NCBI RefSeq assembly: GCF_001437285.1
Contig: NZ_JQBF01000001.1
Span: 186,001 to 250,000, forward strand
Direction of reading: 5' to 3'
DNA from: Pediococcus pentosaceus
GTDB lineage: Bacteria; Bacillota; Bacilli; Lactobacillales; Lactobacillaceae
Length of the DNA: 64,000 bases
Below the pieces are notes generated by a model. It was not told the DNA's origin and searched no databases. It saw nothing but the letters and a program-made list of their open reading frames with translations. Position 1 is the first letter of the stretch. Every line of letters begins with the position of its first letter. The position numbers and the translations under genes are program-made. Below are positions 33,510-43,469 of this stretch, one piece after another.

Positions 33510-34502
33510 ATGAAAAAAATCATTAATGATCCAAAGAATGTTGTCGATGAAATGGTTCAAGGATTGGTAAGAAGTTACCCCGAATATTTAGAAAGAATTC
33601 CAGAAACAGGTGTAGTTTATCGTCATGACTTAAAAAATATCCAAGGTCAAGTTGGAATTGTGAGTGGCGGTGGAAGTGGTCACGAACCCACTCATGCTGG
33701 GTTTGTAGGCGATGGAATGTTGAGTGCGGCGGTTTGTGGGGAAGTGTTTACGTCACCAACTCCGGATCAAATCTTTGAAGCAATCAAGAAAGTTGATTCG
33801 GGAGCCGGTGTATTCTTAGTAATTAAAAATTATTCTGGAGATGTCATGAATTTTGAAATGGCTCAAGACATGGCTGAAATGGAAGATATTAAAGTTAAAT
33901 CGATAGTTGTTGATGATGATATTGCGGTAGAAAACAGTACTTATACTCAAGGACGCCGTGGCGTCGCAGGGACCATCTTCATGCATAAAGTTTTAGGTGC
34001 GGCCGCAGCTAAAGGAGCCAATCTAGACGAACTAGAACAATTAGCCCAAAAAGTTTTGCCTAATATCAAGACGATTGCAGTCGCTTTAAGTGGTGCAACT
34101 GTTCCAGAAGTAGGTAAACCTGGATTTACACTGGGTGAAGATGAAATTGAATACGGTGTAGGTATTCATGGTGAGCCAGGCTATCGGCGGGAAAAGTTAC
34201 AACCTTCCAAGGCCTTAGTAGAAGAATTGGTTGGAAAATTGAATCAAGAGTTCAAATTCGAAAAGGGCGATCAAGTAGCTGTCTTAGTTAATGGAATGGG
34301 GGCTACCCCACTCATGGAGCAGTATATCTTCATGAACGATGTTTTAAATAAATTAGCTGATTTAGGTTTGGAAGTTAAATTCACCAAGGTAGGTAGTTTA
34401 ATGACTTCGCTTGAAATGGCCGGAATTTCACTAACCTTGTTTAAGGTATCCGACGAAATTGTTGAAAACCTAAATTACGCCACAGATACCATTGCTTGGT
34501 AA
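33510..34502 (+). CDS. dhaK: dihydroxyacetone kinase subunit DhaK
   Basis: DhaK binds dihydroxyacetone covalently at a histidine and passes it to DhaL-bound ADP/ATP. ATG 33510 is preferred over a longer frame at 33474, which lacks a ribosome site; GAGGGGG precedes it. The 330-residue protein has GGGSGHEPTHAGFVGDGML (53-71; His58), the catalytic histidine His220 in GIHGEPGYRREKL and a C-terminal domain with VLVNGMGATPLMEQY. It forms the PEP-dependent kinase with the next two genes. Confidence 0.95.
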   Translation: MKKIINDPKNVVDEMVQGLVRSYPEYLERIPETGVVYRHDLKNIQGQVGIVSGGGSGHEPTHAGFVGDGMLSAAVCGEVFTSPTPDQIFEAIKKVDSGAGVFLVIKNYSGDVMNFEMAQDMAEMEDIKVKSIVVDDDIAVENSTYTQGRRGVAGTIFMHKVLGAAAAKGANLDELEQLAQKVLPNIKTIAVALSGATVPEVGKPGFTLGEDEIEYGVGIHGEPGYRREKLQPSKALVEELVGKLNQEFKFEKGDQVAVLVNGMGATPLMEQYIFMNDVLNKLADLGLEVKFTKVGSLMTSLEMAGISLTLFKVSDEIVENLNYATDTIAW

Positions 34503-34528
34503 TTTTAATTAGGATGGAGAGAAATAGT

Positions 34529-35092
34529 ATGTTAGACGTTGAAAATGTAAAAAAATGGATGACCAAATTTAACGAACAAATTCAAGCTCACCACGATTAT
34601 CTAAGTGAATTGGATACACCCATTGGGGACGGAGATCATGGAAACAATATGGCGCGTGGGATGAATGCAGTCATGGAAGCTATCGCCGATAAGGATTTTA
34701 CGGACGTTCCAGCTATTTTTAAAACAATCGCAATGAGCTTAATTAGTAAAGTTGGTGGAGCTTCTGGTCCTTTGTATGGGACTGCTTTTATGGAAATGGC
34801 CAAAGTTGGAGACGGTGAAGTTAGTGCGTTATTACCAGCAGCATTAGCTGGAATTAAGAAACGGGGGAAAGCAGAAACCGGAGAAAAAACAATGGTGGAT
34901 GTATGGGCTCCTATTGCTGAAAAAACTGATTTTACTGCTGATGATGTCGATAAGGCCGTCGAAGCTACTAAAGATATGATTGCTACCAAAGGGCGCGCTT
35001 CTTATGTAGGGGAACGTTCAGTAGGGCATATTGATCCAGGTGCCATGTCTTCAGGTTACCTCTTGAAGGCCTTACTAGAAGTGGAGGAATAG
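34529..35092 (+). CDS. dhaL: dihydroxyacetone kinase ADP-binding subunit DhaL
   Basis: The 187-residue, all-helical protein binds ADP, which DhaM rephosphorylates. ATG 34529 follows GGAGAG; an upstream in-frame start overlaps dhaK. Motifs are TPIGDGDHGNNMARGM (about 31-46, metal-binding aspartates), KVGGASGPLYGTAFM and RSVGHIDPGAMSSGYLL. DhaM follows two bases after its stop. Confidence 0.95.
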   Translation: MLDVENVKKWMTKFNEQIQAHHDYLSELDTPIGDGDHGNNMARGMNAVMEAIADKDFTDVPAIFKTIAMSLISKVGGASGPLYGTAFMEMAKVGDGEVSALLPAALAGIKKRGKAETGEKTMVDVWAPIAEKTDFTADDVDKAVEATKDMIATKGRASYVGERSVGHIDPGAMSSGYLLKALLEVEE

Positions 35093-35094
35093 TT

Positions 35095-35463
35095 ATGGAA
35101 TACGGTGTGGTAATTGTTTCGCATGTTAGTGAAATTGCTCAAGGCGTTAAACGTTTAATCGAACAAGTCGCTAAAGATGTTCCAGTTACGATTGCTGGTG
35201 GGCTAGAAAATGGTGACGTGGGAACCGATATGCAACGAATTATACAAGCATTTGAAGATAATTCTGCGACTAAGCTATTAGCCTTTTATGACTTAGGAAG
35301 CGCCAAAATGAATTTAGAAATGGCGATAGAAATGACGGATAAAGAAGTTAAGTTGTATGACACCGCCCTGGTTGAAAGTGCCTATACGGCAGCGGCATTG
35401 TTACAAGTTGAGACTAAAATTGAAGATGTCGAAGCGCAATTAAAAGATTTAAAAGTTAAGTAA
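35095..35463 (+). CDS. dhaM: dihydroxyacetone kinase phosphoryl donor DhaM
   Basis: The 122-residue EIIA-Man-fold protein has the phosphoryl-accepting His10 in VIVSHVSEIAQG and GGLENGDVGTDMQRI, LLAFYDLGSAKMNLEMAI. It takes phosphate from HPr and hands it to DhaL-bound ADP. Only the short EIIA form is encoded, without HPr or EI domains, so general PTS proteins supply phosphate. A terminator follows. Confidence 0.95.
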   Translation: MEYGVVIVSHVSEIAQGVKRLIEQVAKDVPVTIAGGLENGDVGTDMQRIIQAFEDNSATKLLAFYDLGSAKMNLEMAIEMTDKEVKLYDTALVESAYTAAALLQVETKIEDVEAQLKDLKVK

Positions 35464-35518
35464 CTGGAAATGAATCCGGAACTATGCCTTTTTCGGATGA
35501 AATAGTTTTAAAATTAAA

Positions 35519-35566
35519 GCTCTCAATTTTACGGGGTGTAACCGAGTAGAATTGAGAGTTTTTTTT
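35519..35566 (+). terminator. dhaKLM terminator
   Basis: CTCTCAATT (35520-35528) pairs with AATTGAGAG (35550-35558), followed by eight T. Confidence 0.9.
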
Positions 35567-35576
35567 GCATTAAAAA

Positions 35577-35651
35577 TATTTAGTTTTATTGTTGACAAAC
35601 AAACTAAATAATACTAGTATTTAGTTTGTTAAATTTAACTGAAACTAAATA
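35577..35651 (+). promoter_or_regulatory. promoter with four half-sites of a MarR-type operator
   Basis: TTGACA (35592-35597) and TAGTAT (35615-35620), 17 bases apart, form the promoter. The 10-mer TATTTAGTTT occurs four times in alternating orientation: 35577-35586 (plus), 35601-35610 (minus), 35618-35627 (plus) and 35642-35651 (minus). The middle pair is part of a perfect 13-bp inverted repeat (35598-35610, 35618-35630). Start-to-start spacings are 24, 17 and 24 bases. Confidence 0.8.
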
Positions 35652-35682
35652 AATCAATTAATAAAATGGAGGAACCATTATT

Positions 35683-36282
35683 ATGAATAAAGATGAAATT
35701 TTAGATAACTTAATGAAAGTTAGTCACGAACCTTTTTTAGTTTTTGCTAACCGCGTAGAAGAAAAAACGGATAATGCTTTGGAAACCTTAAAACTTTTGG
35801 CTAAAGAAACAAATGTAACTCCTGGACGCATTTCTGAATATTTAGATATCAAGCCTTCTAGTGTTACTCAAATTATTAAAAAACTTGAAAAAGCGGGGAC
35901 AGTTCTACGAGAAAAATCACCTAAAGATTCACGGGTGACAGTTGTGAAAATTACCGATAAAGGTCGAGAAAGCTTGAAAACACATGGTTCGATTGGGAAT
36001 ACTTTAAAAGACGTTTTATTCAAAGATTTCTCTGATAGTGAACTAGAATATTTAGACCAATACCTAGAACGGATGGTTAATAACATCGGTAGCGATGAAT
36101 TTAGTGAAAAGCTTAATGAAGTATTTGATAATGATCAACGCTGGGCACAATTTGGCAAGATGAGTCCCCATTTTGAAAGAGCTCGAGAACAAATGTTGCG
36201 CCACAATCACTTTGGTAGAATGCAACCAGGTGATTTTAACGGTTTCGGTGGTTTTGAGGGTTGGAAGAAAGGACGGCGTTAA
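35683..36282 (+). CDS. MarR-family regulator of the multidrug ABC gene
   Basis: The 199-residue protein has a winged helix (TPGRISEYLDIKPSSVTQII then KKLEKAGTVLREKSPKDSRV, about 46-85), dimerisation helices, and a C-terminal extension of about 50 residues rich in Gly, Arg, His and Phe (FEGWKKGRR end) not typical of MarR. Its promoter carries four half-sites it probably binds. The ABC gene begins two bases after its stop. AGGAACC-type ribosome site (GGAGGAACC) precedes the ATG. Confidence 0.9.
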   Translation: MNKDEILDNLMKVSHEPFLVFANRVEEKTDNALETLKLLAKETNVTPGRISEYLDIKPSSVTQIIKKLEKAGTVLREKSPKDSRVTVVKITDKGRESLKTHGSIGNTLKDVLFKDFSDSELEYLDQYLERMVNNIGSDEFSEKLNEVFDNDQRWAQFGKMSPHFERAREQMLRHNHFGRMQPGDFNGFGGFEGWKKGRR

Positions 36283-36284
36283 AA

Positions 36285-38063
36285 TTGGCAACTAATGCAC
36301 GCTTCAATGATACGATTCGCAAGGATCATACTAAATTTAATTTTAAACAATTTTTTGGATTAATTAAGCGAACTAGTCCTAAGTACGTCCTTTTATTTTT
36401 AGGAGTATTCCTCTTAGCTATTAGCTCGGGAGTCCAAGTATACGTTCCAAAATTAGCTTCAACCTTAGTTAATAATTTTTCCAAGGGTGTAGATTATGCA
36501 TTGCTAGGAAAAGTAGTTTTACTTTTTGTTGCATCGGCTATTTTTTCAGCGATTGGCGGCACTGTGTTGGGAATTTTTGGGGAGAATGTTATCCAAAATC
36601 TTCGTAAAACGTTGTGGAAAAGATTGACTCTTTTAAAAGTTAGTTATTTTGATACCGTCAAGGCTGGGGAAATTTCAAGTCGGCTCGTCAACGATACTAA
36701 TCAAGTTAAGTAACTGCTAGCAGTAACTTTTCCTCAAACTCTTGCTAGCATTATTACCGTAGTTGGGACCATTTATATGATGATTCGGATGGATTGGCAC
36801 ATGACTTTAGCCATGGTAATTGCCGTCCCTGTAGTAGTAATTTTAATGGTTCCAGTCATGGCTTTCGGTACTAAAGTTGGTCATATTCGACAAGATGCTC
36901 TAGCATTATTTAATGGAATTGTTAGTGAAACACTAAGTGAAATTAGATTAGTAAAGACTTCGAATGCCGAAAATCAAGCTCAAGAACATGCTGATAATGA
37001 AATAAATCGTTTATTTAAAATTGGAAAGAAAGAAGCTATTTTTGATGCAGCAATGCAACCAATTATGATGATGGTTTTCATGAGTATGATTTTTGGCCTG
37101 TTAGCATATGGAATTCATCGGATTGCGATTGGGGCAATGGAAATCGGTACTTTGATGAGTTTTCTGATGTACCTATTTAATTTGATTGGTGCGATGCCCA
37201 TTATTGCGACGTTATTTTCAGAAATGGCGAAGGTTTCCGGTTCTACTAGACGAGTTGAAGAGTTGCTTGAAGAAGAACCAGAAGATTTTAACCGCGGAGA
37301 AACTTTGGATTTAGCTGATAAGAATTTAAAAGTTGAACATGTCGATTTTGCGTACGCTGATACGCCAGAAGAAACGGTGTTAAAAGATATTTCGTTTGAA
37401 GCTAAACCTAATCAAGTAATTGCCTTTGCCGGACCTTCGGGCGGTGGTAAATCAACGATATTTAGTTTGTTAGAACGTTTCTATGAACCTACTCATGGTG
37501 AAATTAAATTTGATGATACCAACATTCAAGATATCCAGCTGACTAATTATCGCCAACAAATTGGGTTTGTGTCACAAGATTCAGCGATGATGGCAGGTAC
37601 TATTCGAGATAATTTGACTTATGGGTTAGACGATACCTTTGAAGATAGCCAATTATGGAAGGTACTTGAATTAGCTTTTGCTAAGAAATTTGTGGAAGAA
37701 ATGCCTAAACAATTGGATACAGAGGTGGGAGAACGAGGTGTTAAAATTTCAGGAGGGCAACGACAGAGAATTGCAATTGCTAGAGCGTTCCTACGTAATC
37801 CTAAAATTTTAATGCTAGATGAAGCAACAGCTAGTTTAGATTCAGAGTCCGAAATGAAAGTTCAAGACGCGTTGGCAAACCTAATGAAAGGCCGAACAAC
37901 ATTAGTAATTGCGCATCGTTTATCCACAATTGTGGATAGTGATCAAATTTATTTTGTAGAAAATGGTCAAATTACTGGCTCAGGAACCCATCAAGAATTG
38001 GTTGATTCACACCAAATGTATGCTAAATATGTTAATGAACAATTTAAGGTAGCAGCCGGGTAA
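36285..38063 (+). pseudogene. LmrA/BmrA-like multidrug ABC half-transporter, interrupted by an in-frame stop
   Basis: The frame starts at a TTG (36285) just after marR and runs for 593 codons, the usual length of a half-transporter, but a TAA at 36711-36713 interrupts it after NDTNQVK. The reading frame is the same on both sides (first part to 36713; second part from 36714 or an ATG at 36777), so it is a nonsense change, not a frameshift; GAA (Glu) is the most likely ancestral codon. The C-terminal part has Walker A GPSGGGKST, signature ISGGQRQRIAIARAF and Walker B ILMLDEATASLD. As written, no full transporter can be made unless the stop is read through or is a sequence error. Confidence 0.8.
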
Positions 38064-38106
38064 AGCGCTGCGATGAAAAATTTACGTTGGAAATAATGTA
38101 AAGTAA

Positions 38107-38147
38107 AAACCATTAAACGAAACATTTATCGTTTAATGGTTTTTTTT
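38107..38147 (+). terminator. bidirectional terminator after the ABC gene
   Basis: AACCATTAAACGA (38108-38120) pairs with TCGTTTAATGGTT (38129-38141), followed by T; the minus-strand gene ends here too. Confidence 0.85.
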
Positions 38148-39187
38148 ATTTCAAATTATAAAGATGAGGCCCTTTTTCAGCGATACCGGCTTCTAGAATT
38201 TCCATATTCCAAAGGGCCTGCTTATCAGAAACGAGTTTTGCATCCCGATTAGTTAACGTTTTAGCGATGGAGTCGTAGACCCGACCATAATCACCATTTA
38301 TAGTAGGGATTTGTTTCTCAATCCAATCCCCATTTTGGTTTTTATATTTAACCACGCCAAATTGACTCGGAGTATCAATGCCGAAATTAGGATCTCCAGG
38401 CATAATGCCTAATTTTAAGTCGTTTTCTTGTTGATCAATATCGTATTTAACATACGTTCCGTTAGTCCCATGTAATAAGAAACGCGGATAGGGACGCGCT
38501 GCTAGGGGGTTGCTAACGACCGTTGCTTTAAAGTTATCATAGAACAATTGAGTTTCGTAAAAATCGTCTACTGTACTAGCTGAATTTTGGATAGCTCGAA
38601 TATCGTAGCTAACAGTTTGAGGTTTCCCAAAGAGTCCTAAAATTTGGTCCAGCATGTGGACCCCTAGACCATAAAATTGGCCATCAACCTGATACCCTTC
38701 ATGGAGGCGGTCATCAGGACGATATTTGTCAAAATGTGATTCGAGTGACAAAGGTTTACCAACGTACCCAAGTTCAATGACTTTTTTGAGAGTCAAATAG
38801 TCACTATCAAAACGACGATTTTGGTAAGGCATTGCTAGCAATTTTTTAGACTGGGCTAATGCAAAGAGTTCTTTAGCTTCGTCTTGATTAGCTACAAAAG
38901 GCTTTTTCAATCAGAACGTTTTTACCATGTTCCAAAACCAACTTACCATATTCAAAATGAGTTGCGGGTGGGGTACAAATGGTAATTAATTGAACTTCAG
39001 AATCATCTAGAACTTGGTCAAGCTTATCAGTGAAAATCGTGTCAGCGTCATAAAAGCCTTGTTCTTTTTCGGGATGACGACGGTGATTATAGATATATTT
39101 AATTTTAATATCGCGTTCTTTAATATACGGAATGTGATAGCGATTAGCGCTTTTGCCAAATCCGATTATAGCCATTGTAAGTGCCAT
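38146..39187 (-). pseudogene. Gfo/Idh/MocA-family oxidoreductase, frameshifted
   Basis: The first part starts at ATG 39187 (AAAGGAG upstream) with a Rossmann fold (MAIIGFGKSANRYHIPYI) and ends early after LIEKAFCS. The second part (end 38146) continues from KKPFVANQDEAKELF through the substrate domain. They join at the family's EKP motif: the minus strand reads GAAAAAGCC where GAAAAGCC would keep EKPF in frame. The extra base is in a T5 run at 38903-38907 of the plus strand. Intact, it would be a 347-residue NAD(P)-dependent sugar or polyol dehydrogenase. A sequencing slip is possible. Confidence 0.85.
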
Positions 39188-39204
39188 AAGTAAGCTCCTT
39201 TTTA

Positions 39205-39247
39205 TTAAAAAAGGGCTGCACAACTAGGTTGTCACAGTCCTTAAAAA
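39205..39247 (-). terminator. pepT terminator
   Basis: On the minus strand AAGGACTGTGACAAC pairs imperfectly with GTTGTGCAGCCCTT across a CTA loop, then six T. Confidence 0.75.
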
Positions 39248-39248
39248 A

Positions 39249-40490
39249 TTAGTTATTTTCTTCTGAGTTTAGACGGTTAATTTCAAGCAAGAGATCAACG
39301 GCACGTTCCATAGTTTGAACAGAAACGTATTCGTAACGACTATGCATGTTTTCGCCACCAGCAAAGAGGTTAGGAGTTGGAATGCCCATAAATGAAATCT
39401 TTGAACCATCTGTACCACCACGTACAGGATAGATATCTGGCTTGATATCAAGGTTTTCCATAGCCTTTTGTGCAATTTCAACTGGTGTCATATCTTTTTC
39501 AAGAACTTCACGCATGTTGTAGTATTGGTCGTGAACTTCAACTTTTACCCGTTCTTGACCGAATTGTTCATTTAACTTGTCACCGATTTCTTGCATCTTT
39601 TGTTTACGTTCTTCAAAGATCTTACGATCATGATCACGAATAATGTAAACCAATTGTGCATGATCAGGAGTTCCCGTCATCTTAAATAGATGATAGAAGC
39701 CTTCGCGTCCTTCAGTTTCTTCTGGACGATCATGTTCAGGAAGCATGTTGTGATAATCAATACCAACTTGGAGTGCATTAACCATCAATCCCTTAGCAAC
39801 GGCTGTATGAACTTCGTTACCTTGAATTTCAATTGTAGCTTGAGCAGCATTGAATGTTTCGTATTCAAGTTCGCCAAGTGGACCACCATCTACGGTATAA
39901 GCATATTTAGTATTAAAATCTTTTGCATCAAAATGGTCGGCCCCAGTACCAGTTTCTTCATCAGGAGCAAAACCAATCCGGATTTCACCATGTTTTACTT
40001 CAGGATGAGCCTTGTAGTAGTCCAACATAGTCATAATGTCGGCCACCCCAGACTTGTCATCGGCCCCTAGTAGAGTGAGTCCGTTAGTTGTCACTAAATC
40101 ATGACCTTCATATTTGTTTAAGCTTGGGAAAACAGTAGGACTAAGTACCCATTCGCCATCACCACTAAGGTCAATGTCAGATTTACCATCATAATTTTCG
40201 TGAACTTGTGGTTGGATATTTTCAGCATTAAAGTCAGCTGTATCAACGTGAGAAATGTAACCAATAACTGGTGTGTTACCACCATCATTGGCAGGAAGTG
40301 TACCAACGACGTAACCAGATTCTTGTGTGTGAATATCAACAACGCCAACTTCTTCTAATTCTTTAGCTAAAGTTTTTAAAAATTCAACTTCTTTTGGATC
40401 TGTTGGAACTGTTTCAGAATTTGGATTTGAACGAGTGTTTACCTTTACATATTTAAGAAAACGTGGAAGTAATGTATCATATTTTGCCAT
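39249..40490 (-). CDS. pepT: peptidase T (aminotripeptidase PepT)
   Basis: PepT removes the N-terminal residue from tripeptides in the cytoplasm, using two zinc ions. The 413-residue M20 protein has HVDTAD (His and Asp metal site, about 81-86), [11 protein letters not shown] (bridging Asp), [12 protein letters not shown] (catalytic Glu and zinc-binding Glu), and [22 protein letters not shown] plus [10 protein letters not shown] near the C-terminus. It supplies amino acids in a family that lives on peptides. A GGAG site precedes the ATG. Confidence 0.95.
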   Translation of the reverse strand: MAKYDTLLPRFLKYVKVNTRSNPNSETVPTDPKEVEFLKTLAKELEEVGVVDIHTQESGYVVGTLPANDGGNTPVIGYISHVDTADFNAENIQPQVHENYDGKSDIDLSGDGEWVLSPTVFPSLNKYEGHDLVTTNGLTLLGADDKSGVADIMTMLDYYKAHPEVKHGEIRIGFAPDEETGTGADHFDAKDFNTKYAYTVDGGPLGELEYETFNAAQATIEIQGNEVHTAVAKGLMVNALQVGIDYHNMLPEHDRPEETEGREGFYHLFKMTGTPDHAQLVYIIRDHDRKIFEERKQKMQEIGDKLNEQFGQERVKVEVHDQYYNMREVLEKDMTPVEIAQKAMENLDIKPDIYPVRGGTDGSKISFMGIPTPNLFAGGENMHSRYEYVSVQTMERAVDLLLEINRLNSEENN

Positions 40491-40609
40491 TTAATCAGCT
40501 CCTTTTAATTTATACTACTATCTTACAACATCTATTGGTTTTCACAAGTTTAATAAGCTTTAATAATAGGAAAGAAGTCGGTTACAATGTCAAGGATAAA
40601 AGCTGGATT

Positions 40610-40640
40610 TTGTGCATTTTTTTTCTAGGTATGTTATAGT
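40610..40640 (+). promoter_or_regulatory. opuC promoter candidate
   Basis: TTGTGC (40610-40615) and an extended -10 TGTTATAGT (TATAGT 40635-40640), spacing 19. The transcript leader is about 70 nt. Confidence 0.5.
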
Positions 40641-40716
40641 TGCGGTCAACAACTTGTAATTCTTTAAACACTTTAAAGAGAATTGCAAGATTTAATAAGG
40701 AGATGTTTAAATACAA

Positions 40717-41910
40717 ATGTTACTTGAAATGAGCCATCTTTCGAAAGTTTATCCTGGAAATAAAGTGGTCGTTGACGACTTTAATCTGGATGTAGAAAAG
40801 GGAGAGTTCATCTGTTTTATTGGTACGTCCGGTTCTGGTAAAACAACCACGATGCGAATGATCAATCGGATGCTTAAGCAGAGCTCTGGAACCATTAAGA
40901 TTAATGGGCAAGATATTGCCAAAATGGACCCAGTTAAACTTCGGCGAAAGATTGGTTACGTAATTCAGAATATTGGGTTAATGCCTCATATGACAATTCG
41001 TGAAAACATAACATTAGTACCTAAACTATTAAAATGGTCTGAAGAAAAGCGTAACGAACGCGCTAAAGAAATGATTAAATTGGTAGATTTACCAGAGGAC
41101 TTCTTAGATCGCTATCCTTCCCAGCTTTCTGGTGGACAACAACAACGAATCGGGGTTGTTCGTGCACTAGCAGCTGACCAGGATATCATTTTGATGGATG
41201 AGCCTTTTGGTGCGCTTGATCCTATCACCCGTGAAGATTTACAAGACTTAGTGAAAGATCTTCAAGAACGTCTAGGCAAGACATTTATTTTCGTAACGCA
41301 TGATATGGACGAAGCACTACGTTTATCAAGTCGAATAGTGGTTATGACTGGTGGTAAGCAGGTTCAAGTTGATACACCAGAAAATATTTTACGAAAACCA
41401 GCAAATGATTTCGTGGCTAATTTGATTGGACAAGATCGTTTGATTCAAGCTAAACCAAGTATTACGACCGTTGGGCAAGTGGCTAATAAGCCAGTTTCAA
41501 TTGCGATTGACCAACCTGTAGTTCGAGCCCTTGATATTATGCACAGTCGACGGGTTGATACTTTATTAGTAACCGATGCAGAACAACATCTTAAGGGAGT
41601 TGTAAGCATTGAAAAGATTAATGAGTATTACCATTCTGGTAAAACTGTAGGCGAAATTATGGATCCAAATGTTTTCTATGTAAATGAAAATTCAATTATT
41701 CGTGATACGGTTGACCGAATTTTGAAACGGGGACTTCGTAACGTTCCAGTGGTTGATAATGATCGTAAACTAGTTGGAATTGTTACCCGAGCAACCTTGG
41801 TTGATATTGTTTATGATGCTTTATTTACAGATGATGGAATCACTACAGACAGCAGTACCGATGCTAGTTCAAAATCGGAGGAGCAAAAAGAGAAAGATGG
41901 TGATCAATAA
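40717..41910 (+). CDS. opuCA: osmoprotectant ABC transporter ATP-binding protein with CBS domains (OpuCA-like)
   Basis: The 397-residue ATPase has Walker [10 protein letters not shown] (36-44), signature [16 protein letters not shown], Walker [14 protein letters not shown], and two C-terminal CBS domains (about 265-380, [18 protein letters not shown] and [13 protein letters not shown]). CBS domains in OpuA/OpuC sense ionic strength or bind c-di-AMP. It powers uptake of glycine betaine, carnitine or choline. GGAG lies about 14 bases upstream, a long distance, but an in-frame TAA just before the ATG excludes longer starts. Confidence 0.93.
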   Translation: MLLEMSHLSKVYPGNKVVVDDFNLDVEKGEFICFIGTSGSGKTTTMRMINRMLKQSSGTIKINGQDIAKMDPVKLRRKIGYVIQNIGLMPHMTIRENITLVPKLLKWSEEKRNERAKEMIKLVDLPEDFLDRYPSQLSGGQQQRIGVVRALAADQDIILMDEPFGALDPITREDLQDLVKDLQERLGKTFIFVTHDMDEALRLSSRIVVMTGGKQVQVDTPENILRKPANDFVANLIGQDRLIQAKPSITTVGQVANKPVSIAIDQPVVRALDIMHSRRVDTLLVTDAEQHLKGVVSIEKINEYYHSGKTVGEIMDPNVFYVNENSIIRDTVDRILKRGLRNVPVVDNDRKLVGIVTRATLVDIVYDALFTDDGITTDSSTDASSKSEEQKEKDGDQ

Positions 41911-42542
41911 TGATCAACTTCCTGAATCAATATGGAGGCGACATCTTAAGTAAAACGGGACAACATATTTATATTTCAGCTTTTGCTTTAGCGCTGGGGA
42001 TAATTGTGGCGGTACCTTTGGGGATGCTTTTAATTCGGGCACCTAAGATCTCTGGTTTTGTTATTGGTTTAGCCAGTGTGATGCAAACTATTCCTGCGCT
42101 AGCCTTGCTTGCAATGATGATTCCGATTTTTGGAATTGGGTCAACTCCAGCCATCGTGGCGTTATTTATATACTCATTACTTCCTATTTTAAGAAACACG
42201 TATCTGGGATTAGATAGTGTAGATCCAGCGTTAGTGGATGCTGCTAAAGGGATGGGAATGAATAGTTTTCAACGATTGTGGAAAGTTGAATTGCAACTAG
42301 CATTACCAGTAATTATGTCTGGAATTCGTTTATCAGCTACTTATGTAATCGCATGGACTGCTTTGGCATCTTATATCGGTGCTGGCGGTTTGGGTGACTT
42401 GATTTTCAACGGTTTAAATCTATATCGTCCAGATTTAATCTTAGCGGGATCAATCCCTGTGATTATTTTAGCTTTAGTCGCCGATTTATTACTTGGAAAA
42501 TTGGAAGACAAATTAACCCCTCGAACACGGGAGGTGGGCTAA
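41910..42542 (+). CDS. opuCB: osmoprotectant ABC transporter permease (OpuCB-like)
   Basis: The 210-residue permease has five or six helices and the coupling loop [23 protein letters not shown] (about 110-132), with [16 protein letters not shown] near helix 3. Its ATG shares a base with the opuCA stop. Works with the second permease (43469-44122) in a heterodimeric channel. Confidence 0.93.
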   Translation: MINFLNQYGGDILSKTGQHIYISAFALALGIIVAVPLGMLLIRAPKISGFVIGLASVMQTIPALALLAMMIPIFGIGSTPAIVALFIYSLLPILRNTYLGLDSVDPALVDAAKGMGMNSFQRLWKVELQLALPVIMSGIRLSATYVIAWTALASYIGAGGLGDLIFNGLNLYRPDLILAGSIPVIILALVADLLLGKLEDKLTPRTREVG

Positions 42543-43469
42543 ATGTTAAAAAGATTTCTTAAATTAATTTTGCCGTTGGGCGTATTAGCTGTAGTTCTTT
42601 CCGGTTGTGGCTGGCCAGGACTTGGCGGTACGACTGGAAATACAGTTAAAATTGCTGCCCAAAATACTACTGAACAACAGGTGATGTCTTCAGTTATTCA
42701 ACAATTGATTGAACATGATACTAACTTGAATGCAGAGATTATCAATAACTTGGGATCGGGAACGGTTAGTTTTCAAGCTCAAAAACGTGGGGAAGCTGAC
42801 CTAACAGCTGTTCGTTTTAGTGGAACGGATTACCAGACTATTTTGAATGGACCCCAAGGGCGCACTCCAGAACAAGTGAATGCCTATGTTAAAAAAGAAT
42901 TTAATCAGCGCTATGATATGACCTATTTCCCAACCTACGGATTTGCGGATACTTTCCAATTTATGGTGACGCAAGATTATGCCAAAAAACATCATCTAGA
43001 AAATGTTAGTGATCTTAAGAAAATTTCGTCAGATATGAAAGTCGGAATTGACCAAACTTGGCTAAGTCGTAAGGGTGACGGATACGCAGATTTTAAAAAA
43101 CGTTACGGTTATAGCTTTGGTAATATTTATCCCATGCAAATTGGGTTAGTTTATAATGCTCTTGCTAGTCATAAAATGGATGCGGTTCTGGGTTACTCAA
43201 CAGACGGAAGAATCCGTAGCTACAATTTAAAATTGTTGAAAGATGATAAAAATTACTTTCCACCATACAATGCAAGTGTGGTTGTGAATAATAAATCATT
43301 GAAGAAATATCCGGAATTGAAACGGGTTCTTCATAAATTAGATGGAAAAATTTCATTGCAGACCATGCAAGAATTAAACTATCAAGTTGATAATAATTTG
43401 AAGGAACCGTCAGTGGTTGCTAAAGAATTTTTAGAAAAGAACCACTATTTTGAAGGAGGGAATAACTAA
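42543..43469 (+). CDS. opuCC: osmoprotectant-binding lipoprotein (OpuCC-like)
   Basis: The 308-residue protein has a lipoprotein signal peptide: basic start, hydrophobic PLGVLAVVLSGC with lipobox LSGC (Cys22). The mature part is an OpuCC/ProX-like binding protein (IAAQNTTEQQVMSSVI, GSGTVSFQAQKRGEADL, WLSRKGDGYADF), which delivers quaternary amines to the permeases. It starts on the first base after the OpuCB stop and shares one base with the next gene. Confidence 0.93.
   Translation: MLKRFLKLILPLGVLAVVLSGCGWPGLGGTTGNTVKIAAQNTTEQQVMSSVIQQLIEHDTNLNAEIINNLGSGTVSFQAQKRGEADLTAVRFSGTDYQTILNGPQGRTPEQVNAYVKKEFNQRYDMTYFPTYGFADTFQFMVTQDYAKKHHLENVSDLKKISSDMKVGIDQTWLSRKGDGYADFKKRYGYSFGNIYPMQIGLVYNALASHKMDAVLGYSTDGRIRSYNLKLLKDDKNYFPPYNASVVVNNKSLKKYPELKRVLHKLDGKISLQTMQELNYQVDNNLKEPSVVAKEFLEKNHYFEGGNN

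Noticed and set aside
36261-38063. Two separate genes (ABC membrane part and ABC ATPase part)
   Set aside because: Both parts lie in one frame with one stop codon between, and together equal a normal half-transporter.
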